This document shows positions 1 through 6,334 of a stretch of DNA of 12,500 nucleotides, piece after piece (the first letter of the stretch is position 1; every line of letters starts with the position of its first letter). The notes below the pieces were generated by a model. It was given only the letters and a program-made list of their open reading frames with translations, made no database searches and was not told the origin of the DNA. This DNA comes from JAYEJW01 sp034716535. GTDB taxonomy: Bacteria > Pseudomonadota > Gammaproteobacteria > Chromatiales > Chromatiaceae. The position numbers and the translations under genes were made by a program. The stretch is from assembly GCA_034716535.1 (NCBI GenBank), contig JAYEJW010000242.1, positions 1 through 12,500 of the forward strand, read 5' to 3'.

Positions 1-176
1 ACTTTGATTATACCGCGTATTGAGCCCTTATTCGCGATTAAATGCTTGATTTCGAATTGAATAAACCAGCCATCACGGTTAATGAAACCCATTGCGCAAT
101 GGTTATTCATGGAATGCTAATATAGCATGCCTATTGGTGGCGGCTAATATTCTAACGCCCCAAAAAGTACAAAACT
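1..176. other. AT-rich gene-free left edge with two palindromes
   Basis: No reading frame here looks like a gene. The stretch is markedly more AT-rich than the coding DNA to its right and lies downstream of the sigma-54 activator. It holds a perfect 14-bp palindrome (CCATTGCGCAATGG, 89-102), with further imperfect symmetry out to 82-110, and a 6-3-6 inverted repeat (ATGCTA-ATA-TAGCAT, 114-128). These could be operators for a gene beyond the left edge or transcript-end structures. A run of five A at 162-166 would read as U on the minus strand, but no strong stem precedes it, so no intrinsic terminator is claimed. Confidence 0.5.
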
Positions 177-1769
177 TCAGCTACGATATTCTTGGGGGTC
201 GATGGCATGCTTTCGCAGCTTCTGGTGAACCGCTCTCGGGCTGATCCCGATATGCCGGGCAACGGCACTCACGTTTCCGCTCAGGCGTTCCAGCGCGGCC
301 CGAATCAGCTCTTTCTCGGTATCCATAGCAGCCCTTTTGGTCATTTCCCTCAAATTTAACTCGCCGGAGACACGGTCGGCGCCGTGGTCGGTCAATTCCT
401 CCCTGTTCAACCGAATTGACTCGATGATGGGTCCGTTAGAAAAAAGGAATGACCGCTCCAGTACGTTCTCCAGTTCCCGGACGTTTCCTGGCCAGGAATA
501 CCCATTCGCCTGCTTCCAGGCCCGCTCGCCGAGCACCTTTCGGTTCTGGCGGTACTTAGCCGCGATTTCGCGCAACAGGTGATGAACCAACGCGTTTACG
601 TCCTCGCGCCGTTCGCGAATTGGCGGTATGGAGATAGGGACTACGTTGAGCCTATAGTAAAGATCGCGACGAAACTCCCCAGCCTCGACTCGCTCCTCAA
701 TGTTACGGTTGGTTGCCGCGATGATCCTTACGTCAGCCCGCAGTGTTTGGTATCCTCCCACCCGATCGAACTCGCCTTCCTGCAGCACCCGCAGTAGCTT
801 GGCTTGGGCAGAGACCGGAAGACAGTCGATCTCATCGAGGAACAGGGTTCCACGTTCGGCTCGCTCGAACAGTCCATGATGAACATCGTAGGCCCCCGTG
901 AAGGCCCCTTTCTCATGCCCGAAGAGGGCGCTCTCGACCAGATTCTCGGCAATGGCTCCTGCGTTTACAGCCACGAACTCACGCCCGCACCGGGGACTCA
1001 ACGCATGCACGGCGCGCGCGACGATCTCCTTACCGACGCCTGTTTCACCGCTGATCAGCACGGTGGCGGTAGTAGGTGCCACGATCTCCACCGCTTCCAG
1101 CGCCCGACGCATGGCGGCGCTCTCGGCGATAATCTTGGGACCTCGGGTGCCACAGGCACCCGTGTCCTTGCTACCGACGCACCGGACTTTTTGGATCTTC
1201 TCCTCCACGCGGACCCGGAGCTCCGTGGAGGCCGCATGACTGATCAACCTACCTTGTTCATGGTGATACTCGTCCCCCGGCAGACTTCGTGAATCTTCGG
1301 GATCGGTATAGATACAGACATCGCAGACACCGTCCCCGGTCGCGATCCGGCGACGCAACTCCACCTTTGCATAGCCGAAGTTACGAGCAGCGATACCACC
1401 AAATACACTCGAAGTCATCCGGCAGAGCTCCGGTGCTTCTCTTACAACCTCACCGAATGGACATCGGTTATTCACTACTCGCACGATACCCGGCTCGCTG
1501 GAGGTCCTGGAAAAGTTGCCGCCGATCTGATTCTTGATTTTCAGGATAATGTCGGTGTACTGATCCAGATCGATAGGCCCGGTCAGCCCCATCTGCTGCC
1601 GGCACGCGGCCTCGAAACAGGGTCCTGCTGTCAGACCGATGTGCTCGATATAGCTGAGGTCATCCTCGCATTCGGCGCAGCCAAGCCGCTTGGCTGCCCG
1701 GAAGCTCTGGGCAGCGAAGGTTTGGAGGAAGGAAATAGGGCTCAGTTCATACGCCGAATGTTTGTCCAC
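177..1769 (-). CDS. Sigma-54-dependent enhancer-binding activator with Cys-rich N-terminal sensor domain
   Basis: The 530-residue product activates transcription by sigma-54 RNA polymerase. Residues about 1-170 form a sensor region resembling the V4R-related MetOD1 (methanogen output domain 1) type: NRCPFG at 101-106, ELC at 114-116, and a GDGVCDVC stretch ending at 152. A linker at 171-210 precedes the AAA+ ATPase: Walker A GETGVGKE at 241-248, the sigma-54 contact loop GAFTGA at 288-293, Walker B TLFLDEID at 308-315, and WPGNVREL at 426-433. A Fis-type helix-turn-helix ends the protein (about 485-525). There is no response-regulator receiver domain, so control is probably by a ligand or metal bound to the sensor. 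The start is GTG, chosen because AGGGGTGA lies just upstream. It is the last gene of a same-strand cluster, 97 nt after the MerC-like gene. The activator class is certain; the sensor assignment is from motif memory and the ligand is unknown. Confidence 0.93.
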   Translation of the reverse strand: MDKHSAYELSPISFLQTFAAQSFRAAKRLGCAECEDDLSYIEHIGLTAGPCFEAACRQQMGLTGPIDLDQYTDIILKIKNQIGGNFSRTSSEPGIVRVVNNRCPFGEVVREAPELCRMTSSVFGGIAARNFGYAKVELRRRIATGDGVCDVCIYTDPEDSRSLPGDEYHHEQGRLISHAASTELRVRVEEKIQKVRCVGSKDTGACGTRGPKIIAESAAMRRALEAVEIVAPTTATVLISGETGVGKEIVARAVHALSPRCGREFVAVNAGAIAENLVESALFGHEKGAFTGAYDVHHGLFERAERGTLFLDEIDCLPVSAQAKLLRVLQEGEFDRVGGYQTLRADVRIIAATNRNIEERVEAGEFRRDLYYRLNVVPISIPPIRERREDVNALVHHLLREIAAKYRQNRKVLGERAWKQANGYSWPGNVRELENVLERSFLFSNGPIIESIRLNREELTDHGADRVSGELNLREMTKRAAMDTEKELIRAALERLSGNVSAVARHIGISPRAVHQKLRKHAIDPQEYRS

Positions 1770-1866
1770 GTGTACTCACCCCTCGCGTAGGTCGCGTGTT
1801 GTCGCGCGGGCGGCGACGGAGCGGACATCTCGCCCCGAATACAGGGAAACCCGCGTCCCGCGTGTC

Positions 1867-2310
1867 CTAAGCGCCAACGGCGTCAGCGAGCTCTGCGGCG
1901 CACGGTTGCCTCCCACACGCCCGGCAGAGCAGACAAAAATAGGCGTTGCGCAGGTGAGCCGTAATGAGCGTGGTTCCGCCGAGCACCGTCAGGGCGACTT
2001 CCGCTGCCTCGCTCATCCCACCCTCCGGCACCAACACACCCGCCGAAAGCATTCCGAAACCGATCAGGCCCAAAAACACAATCTGCCACCGGCGATGGCG
2101 CCGATAACCTGGAACGAACGCCAGCAGGCCTATGCAAAGAATGCTGAGCGCAAAGCCCGCATGCGTCTGGCGTTCGAAGATCTCCAACGCGGGCAACACG
2201 ATCACCAGCAGCGGGGTGGCCACGCAATGCAGGATACACAGCGCCGAGGCGCCGATGCCGGCCAGATCCCAGGGCCTTGCTTTCGATAACGTAAGACGAA
2301 GTATAGTCAT
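1867..2310 (-). CDS. MerC-like integral membrane protein
   Basis: A 147-residue protein with four predicted membrane helices (about 14-35, 46-68, 77-94, 100-118). Helix 1 holds LCILHC (Cys25, Cys29) and helix 2 ends in FVPGYRRHRR; both are typical of the MerC domain family, whose founding member takes up Hg(II) across the inner membrane. The C-terminal tail adds Cys126, 129, 132 and 137, which could bind a metal. No merR, merA, merT or merP is present, so mercury transport should not be assumed. The start at 2310 is decided by a strong ribosome site, GAGGAGG, 8 nt upstream; longer in-frame upstream sequence overlaps the FmdB-like gene and lacks family similarity. It lies 104 nt after the FmdB-like gene, probably in the same transcript. 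Family is confident; substrate is unknown. Confidence 0.85.
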   Translation of the reverse strand: MTILRLTLSKARPWDLAGIGASALCILHCVATPLLVIVLPALEIFERQTHAGFALSILCIGLLAFVPGYRRHRRWQIVFLGLIGFGMLSAGVLVPEGGMSEAAEVALTVLGGTTLITAHLRNAYFCLLCRACGRQPCAAELADAVGA

Positions 2311-2414
2311 TTTTTGTTCCTCCTCGGCTCGTCGCTCAATAGCGCCTCCCTCGCGCCGAACCCATCTCGAATCAACCGAAGGCCCGGGGCTCGGAGTGAC
2401 GCCACTGGATTCGG

Positions 2415-2630
2415 TCAAGGGCAGCAGCGGCAACCCTTTCCGCATTCGGGAAGGGAACGTGCGGCCATGTCTCGGCCACGCGCTACGAAACCATGCACCG
2501 CCGGAGGGGATAGAATGCGCCGCCGTGCCTGGCCTCCGCACGAAGTGCACGCGGGGGCCTCCTCGGCAATTGCGTGGTGTGCCTCGAACTGGAACTGACA
2601 CTCAAGGCATTGGTAGTCGTACGTTGGCAT
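2415..2630 (-). CDS. FmdB-family zinc ribbon protein
   Basis: A 71-residue protein that begins MPTYDYQC, the signature opening of FmdB-type putative regulatory proteins. Two CxxC pairs (Cys8/Cys11 and Cys28/Cys31) form a zinc ribbon. A short C-terminal tail adds Cys63, 67, 69 and 70 (PECGKGCRCC), which could bind a second metal. The family takes its name from a gene beside formamidase/amidase operons, and its molecular role is poorly defined; small-molecule amide or C1/sulfur metabolism contexts are common. The start is supported by AGGAGG 8 nt upstream of ATG. It sits between the CS2-hydrolase-like enzyme (114 nt upstream) and the MerC-like gene (104 nt downstream), so co-transcription is likely. 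Family call is confident, function is not. Confidence 0.88.
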   Translation of the reverse strand: MPTYDYQCLECQFQFEAHHAIAEEAPACTSCGGQARRRILSPPAVHGFVARGRDMAARSLPECGKGCRCCP

Positions 2631-2670
2631 CTGCGGCTCCTCCTGGGTAGGGAGATTGACAATATCGGAA

Positions 2671-2700
2671 GCCCGCCGGACAACCAGCCCCCCGGCGGGC
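2671..2700 (-). terminator. GC-rich stem-loop between the hydrolase and fmdB-like genes
   Basis: A perfect 9-bp stem (GCCCGCCGG / CCGGCGGGC) closes a 12-nt loop, just after the hydrolase stop codon and before the FmdB-like gene. On the minus strand it is followed by TTCCGATATT, only a weak U-rich tail. It may be a partial terminator or an RNA stabiliser that sets a higher level of the first gene. Confidence 0.5.
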
Positions 2701-2744
2701 CTCGGACAAGTGGACGGGGGGTTCCCCGAAAAACCGACCTGCCG

Positions 2745-3398
2745 CTATTTCCAGCGCGGCGGCTGAGAACCCTGCACACCCATACTGGCGGCCGAATACT
2801 GGGTTCGCGCCCGCGCGTCTGAGTCAGTGGTCGGGGCCCTGAGGCGGCGGAACTCTGTCTCCCATATCCATCCGCTGACGACGATGTCATCCGGGATGAG
2901 GGGATGCTTCTGGAGATATTCGACGCAATTGATGCAGGTTTCGTCCACGTCGTCCATCATCCCAATCCACTTCCCGAAGGCACCCGGCTGGAGGGCCATC
3001 TCCGGAAGCGAAGGGTCCATGGGCACGTTGTCCACGTCGATGCCTTTGGCCTTCAGCGCCGCCTCCAGGTCGTTGCCGTTGGCCGAAAGCATTCCGCATC
3101 CGGTGTGCTGCAGGACAATTATTTCTTTGGTCCCGAAGAAGTTGATGGTCAGCATCGCGGAGCGGATAGCGTCGTCCGTTACGATCCCTCCGGCGTTTCG
3201 GAACAGATGCGCGTCGCCACCACCGACCGGGGTGTCGGCGCGAATGCCCAACGCTTCGTCCACTGGCAGGCGCTCGTCCATGCAGGCCAGGACCCAAAGC
3301 CGGCGCATGTTCGGGCCGTCGGCGCCGTATTGGCGGCGAATCGCCCATCGGTCATATTCGGTAACTCGTGCCTCGAGTTGTTCTTTAAGCGTTGCCAT
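2745..3398 (-). CDS. Beta-carbonic-anhydrase-fold hydrolase, CS2/COS hydrolase type
   Basis: A 217-residue cytoplasmic zinc enzyme. Zinc ligands Cys39, His98 and Cys101 (LACMDER, QHTGCGM) and the Asp41-Arg43 dyad mark a beta-carbonic anhydrase fold. The blocks RLWVL, NAGGIVTDDAIRS, NFFGTKEIIV and HPLIP resemble, from memory, the archaeal and acidophile CS2 hydrolases and related COS hydrolases more than ordinary carbonic anhydrases. Those enzymes split CS2 or COS to H2S and CO2. Compared with them the protein has a small Gly-rich insert (TPVGGG, 56-61) and a tail of about 25 residues after RLRAP. The start at 3398 is preferred over an in-frame ATG at 3419 because AGGAG lies 7 nt upstream. It is the first gene of the cluster, behind the sigma-54 promoter. 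A true carbonic anhydrase remains possible; the fold is certain, the substrate inferred. Confidence 0.85.
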   Translation of the reverse strand: MATLKEQLEARVTEYDRWAIRRQYGADGPNMRRLWVLACMDERLPVDEALGIRADTPVGGGDAHLFRNAGGIVTDDAIRSAMLTINFFGTKEIIVLQHTGCGMLSANGNDLEAALKAKGIDVDNVPMDPSLPEMALQPGAFGKWIGMMDDVDETCINCVEYLQKHPLIPDDIVVSGWIWETEFRRLRAPTTDSDARARTQYSAASMGVQGSQPPRWK

Positions 3399-3472
3399 TG
3401 GCACACTCCTATTCAGCATTTTCTGATCGTGGCCGTTAATCCGGGTACGAAACTACGCCCGGTTTACGATGT

Positions 3473-3491
3473 GCAGCACCATCTGTGCCAG
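3473..3491 (-). promoter_or_regulatory. Sigma-54 (-24/-12) promoter of the hydrolase cluster
   Basis: On the minus strand the sequence reads CTGGCACAGATGGTGCTGC. It has the invariant GG and GC dinucleotides separated by exactly 10 nt and matches most of the TGGCACG-N4-TTGCW consensus, with A for G at position 7 and G for T at position 12. Transcription would start near 3464, leaving a leader of about 65 nt before the hydrolase ATG. The downstream gene cluster encodes a sigma-54 activator, which makes the match more credible. Confidence 0.75.
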
Positions 3492-3507
3492 AAAATGAAT
3501 CTTGCTA

Positions 3508-3520
3508 AATCAGTTAGTTA
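3508..3520 (+). promoter_or_regulatory. Candidate IHF binding site
   Basis: AATCAGTTAGTTA fits the IHF core consensus WATCARNNNNTTR at every position. Its centre is about 50 bp upstream of the predicted start, between the -24 element and the inverted repeat. IHF often bends DNA here to bring a bound activator to sigma-54 polymerase. The motif is short and degenerate, so chance occurrence is possible. Confidence 0.45.
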
Positions 3521-3622
3521 CATTTTCAAATGGGAAGTCCACTGGACGCCCATCTTCGCGCGGGATGCGTTTCTTGGGTCATAAAACGATTAAAAACAGA
3601 TAGCTAGAGCTTTGTAGCAACG

Positions 3623-3659
3623 CTTCTTGGGTGCGAAGCAGCAGTTCGCACCCAAGAAG
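3623..3659. repeat. Perfect 15-bp inverted repeat, candidate upstream activator site
   Basis: The arms CTTCTTGGGTGCGAA and TTCGCACCCAAGAAG are exact reverse complements around a 7-nt loop (GCAGCAG). The centre lies about 177 bp upstream of the predicted sigma-54 start, a usual distance for enhancer-binding activators. Neither side has a U-tract, which argues against an intrinsic terminator. A further copy of TTCTTGGGT occurs at 3571-3579. Alternatives are a REP-like element or a mobile-element remnant. Confidence 0.6.
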
Positions 3660-4015
3660 AACTGTCGTAAGTGGGTAAGGATCTAAGGGGGGCTTCGTGG
3701 TTTGCGCATCGTTACCGTGGCAATCGCGTCGTGCGGGGTTTTCCCTTTGCTGTTGGACAACTTGAGCCAGATCGCTAATGTCCGCTGAGCTCGCGAAAGC
3801 GGGCACCTCTGAGCCCAGCGCCACTGACGGCAATGGGTCGATTTCGGACCTACAAGGGGCTCACTTTCTCGGATTCATCTACCATCCGTAAGGCGGTGGC
3901 GAAGTGAAGAATTCTTGGAAGTCCGTGACAGAATACTGTTAGGAACAACAGCGGGGGGCCTGAGACTGCACGCGCAAGGATTTGGCGACGGACGTGACCG
4001 GGGACCGCGGCAGCC

Positions 4016-6091
4016 GTGACACCGAGGAACAGGAAACGCCTCCTGATCGGAGGTCTCCTCGGTGTTGGCCTGATGGCGACCGCGGGATGGTTCGGTCTCA
4101 AGGCGCTGGTGGGTGCCACCGTGCCACCCGATGTCCAGGTCGAGACGTCCAGGCTCGTACTGGACCGCGGGGGACGGCTCTTGCGCCCCTTCGCCGTGTC
4201 CAGCGGCCGTTGGCGGCTTCCGGTGGCCCTCTCGGACGTGGACCCGATGCTCATCGCGATGCTTCTGGCCTTCGAAGACAGGCGGTTCCACGAGCATCCT
4301 GGGGTCGATATCCGGGCACTTCTGCGCGCTGCGGCGCAGGTAGTCGCCAACGGACGCATCGTCTCCGGAGGCTCCACGCTCACCATGCAGTTGGTGCGGC
4401 TCCTGGAAGGCGGGTCGACGCGCTCCCTTCAAGGGAAGCTGCGGCAGGTTCTCGCCGCGCTGGCGCTCGAGCGCCGCGTAGACAAGGATGCCATCCTAAC
4501 GGCCTATCTGACCGTCGCCCCGTACGGCGGCAACATCGAGGGCGTTCGCGGCGCATCGCTGGCCTGGTTCGGCAGGGAGCCGAAGCGCCTGACGGCGGCG
4601 CAGGCCGCCCTCCTGGTCGCCCTGCCGCAATCGCCGGAGGCACGCCGGCCGGATCGGGATGTAGATGCCGCGCGCCGGGCCCGGGACCGGGTGCTGGCAC
4701 GAGCGCGTGGCGCAGGGATTATTGACGAATCGGAGGAAACGGCCGCGCGCGGGGAGCGGATCCCGACCCGCCGGCGGTCCTACCCGATCCTGGCCGCCCA
4801 TACGGCGGAGCGCTCAGTGCGCGAGCGACCGGGGTTTTCGATCCATCGCCTGACCATCGATGCGGATTTGCAGGAGCGGATGGAGCGTCTTGCCGCCGAG
4901 CGTGCGGACGCGCTCGGGCCCAAGGTGTCGGTCGCCCTACTCGCCGCCGATCACCGCAGTGGCGAGGTCCTCGCCTCCGTCGGCTCCACCAATCTCTTCG
5001 ACGTTTCGCGCGACGGTTTCGTTGACATGACCCGAGCCGTGCGCTCGCCGGGGTCCACTCTGAAGCCCCTTATCTACGGGCTTGCGTTCGAGGCCGGGAT
5101 CGCGCATCCCGAGAGCCTGATCGAAGACCGCCCCACCGGCTTTACCGGTTATGTCCCTGGAAACTTCGATCGCCAGTTTCACGGCACGGTGACCGTGAGG
5201 CGTGCCCTGCAGTTATCGCTGAACGTGCCGGCGGTGAAGGTCCTGGATGCGGTCGGCCCCGCGCGCCTGGTGTCGCGCATGCGCCGTGCCGGCGCGAGGC
5301 CCGCTCTTTCGGACCTCTCCCCGCCGGGACTCGCGATCGGGCTCGGTGGCGTGGGGGTGACGCTAACCGACCTGGTGGAAATCTTCGGGGCAATTGCCCG
5401 TGGCGGTAGGTCCCTGTCTCTGAGGGAGATCCAGGACGGCCCCGGGACAGCGGGGGCTGTCCGGCGCGTGCTCGATGAGCGCGCCGCCTGGTATGTCGCC
5501 TCGATACTCGCCGGCGCACCGACTCCGGCCAATGCCTCGGTGGGTGATCTCGCCTTCAAGACAGGTACTTCCTACGGATATAGAGACGCCTGGGCGATCG
5601 GCTTCGACGGTCGCCACCTGATCGGCGTCTGGGTCGGCCGACCGGACGGTGCACCGGTTCCGGGTCTGGCGGGGATCGATGCGGCTGCGCCAATCCTGAT
5701 CGACGCCTTTGCGCGCATTGGGACCCTTGTGCGCCTGCCTCCGGCACCGCCCGGAGTCCTCATCGCCTCATCTGCGGACCTGCCCCCTCCCCTCAAGCGG
5801 GTAAGCCGTGCGCGCTCCGAGTCCGAAGAATCCCTTGCGGGATTGCAAGTCGCCTTTCCGCCGGACGGCGCCCGAGTGGATCTGGGATTGAGCTCCGGCA
5901 AGACTGCCGCGCTTGCGCTGAAGGTTCGAAACGGCTCGCCTCCTTTTTCCTGGTTCGCCAACGGCGCCCCGGTGGAGCGTGAGCCCTTCTCGAGAACCGC
6001 TTATTGGGCACCGGACGGCCCCGGTTATGCCACGCTCTCGGTGGTCGATGGCCGGGGACAGTCTAGCCGGGTGACTGTTTTTCTCGAATAG
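4016..6091 (+). CDS. pbpC: Penicillin-binding protein 1C, bifunctional peptidoglycan glycosyltransferase/transpeptidase-like
   Basis: A 691-residue class A penicillin-binding protein of the PBP1C type, anchored in the inner membrane by a helix at about 9-31 and acting in the periplasm on lipid II and peptide stems. The glycosyltransferase 51 domain shows FEDRRF with the catalytic Glu87, GGSTLTMQL at 118-126 and APYGGNIEG at 168-176. The transpeptidase domain has Ser347-x-x-Lys350, SLN at 401-403 and KTG at 515-517, so all three catalytic motifs are intact. A C-terminal beta-rich domain (about 610-691) fits the PBP1C tail domain. It is somewhat shorter than the E. coli protein (about 770 residues). 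The GTG start is the only sensible one, because an in-frame stop lies 21 nt upstream; its ribosome site is weak. The alpha2-macroglobulin partner yfhM, usual beside pbpC, is not next to it. Confidence 0.93.
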   Translation: MTPRNRKRLLIGGLLGVGLMATAGWFGLKALVGATVPPDVQVETSRLVLDRGGRLLRPFAVSSGRWRLPVALSDVDPMLIAMLLAFEDRRFHEHPGVDIRALLRAAAQVVANGRIVSGGSTLTMQLVRLLEGGSTRSLQGKLRQVLAALALERRVDKDAILTAYLTVAPYGGNIEGVRGASLAWFGREPKRLTAAQAALLVALPQSPEARRPDRDVDAARRARDRVLARARGAGIIDESEETAARGERIPTRRRSYPILAAHTAERSVRERPGFSIHRLTIDADLQERMERLAAERADALGPKVSVALLAADHRSGEVLASVGSTNLFDVSRDGFVDMTRAVRSPGSTLKPLIYGLAFEAGIAHPESLIEDRPTGFTGYVPGNFDRQFHGTVTVRRALQLSLNVPAVKVLDAVGPARLVSRMRRAGARPALSDLSPPGLAIGLGGVGVTLTDLVEIFGAIARGGRSLSLREIQDGPGTAGAVRRVLDERAAWYVASILAGAPTPANASVGDLAFKTGTSYGYRDAWAIGFDGRHLIGVWVGRPDGAPVPGLAGIDAAAPILIDAFARIGTLVRLPPAPPGVLIASSADLPPPLKRVSRARSESEESLAGLQVAFPPDGARVDLGLSSGKTAALALKVRNGSPPFSWFANGAPVEREPFSRTAYWAPDGPGYATLSVVDGRGQSSRVTVFLE

Positions 6092-6097
6092 GAAACC

Positions 6098-6130
6098 AAA
6101 AAAAACCCCCGCACAATCCCTGCGCGGGGG
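6098..6130 (-). terminator. Intrinsic terminator acting on the minus strand
   Basis: A 7-bp GC stem (CCCCCGC 6106-6112 with GCGGGGG 6124-6130) is followed on the minus strand by eight T (plus-strand A at 6098-6105). On the plus strand it is followed by CCATGTCG, so it cannot be a standard terminator for pbpC. No minus-strand protein gene lies to its right. Confidence 0.75.
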
Positions 6131-6219
6131 CCATGTCGCCGGGCTTGGTTGGCAAGTCGTTCCGTGGGGGCTAAGCTTCCTGCAGCTGGGTGTCGTCCTA
6201 ACTGTCCTTCTTGGCGACA
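6098..6219 (-). ncRNA. Candidate small RNA ending at the minus-strand terminator
   Basis: This is inferred from structure, not from family recognition. The region lies between pbpC and pip. On the minus strand, TGTCGCC (6219-6213) can pair over 7 bp with GGCGACA (6140-6134) to close a domain, and the intrinsic terminator follows at once. A sigma-70-like pair, TTTACC and CATAAA (6227-6222) 18 nt apart, would start transcription near 6215. The inner part carries several GGA triplets (AAGGAC, TAGGAC, CAGGAA, ACGGAA), which recalls RsmY/RsmX-type CsrA-sequestering RNAs, but GGA is frequent in GC-rich DNA. No match to tmRNA, 6S or SRP RNA was seen. Confidence 0.35.
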
Positions 6220-6334
6220 GCTTTATGATGACACATGCCCGGCAAGGTAAATGTCGTTCGATTCCGCAGCCCTTGTAGGAAATTTCTGACGGGTGCGTTG
6301 CGGCTGTATCCCTCGCCCCGTATCCTTCACACGG

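Larger units (their letters stand above)
3420..4015. other. Gene-poor intergenic region between the divergent hydrolase cluster and pbpC
   Basis: About 600 bp without a convincing gene. The part near 3420-3660 holds the sigma-54 promoter, the IHF match and the inverted repeat. From 3660 to 4015 there is no recognisable coding content: short frames on both strands lack family motifs and ribosome sites. This part could be degraded coding or mobile-element sequence and must also contain the unassigned pbpC promoter. Confidence 0.6.

Noticed and set aside
145..165. Integron attC-like string near TCTAACGCCCC
   Set aside because: No paired R and L boxes or matching partner site; the resemblance is too short.
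3579..3833. Minus-strand frame of 84 codons in the gap before pbpC
   Set aside because: No motif, no ribosome site, and it runs through the perfect inverted repeat; a transposase remnant was considered but nothing supports it.
6171..6236. Tiny minus-strand frame (MCHHKAVAKKDS) with an in-frame amber codon followed by a short continuation to a second amber
   Set aside because: Considered as a pyrrolysine or readthrough peptide, but it is very short, lacks a ribosome site, and is better explained as part of the candidate small RNA.
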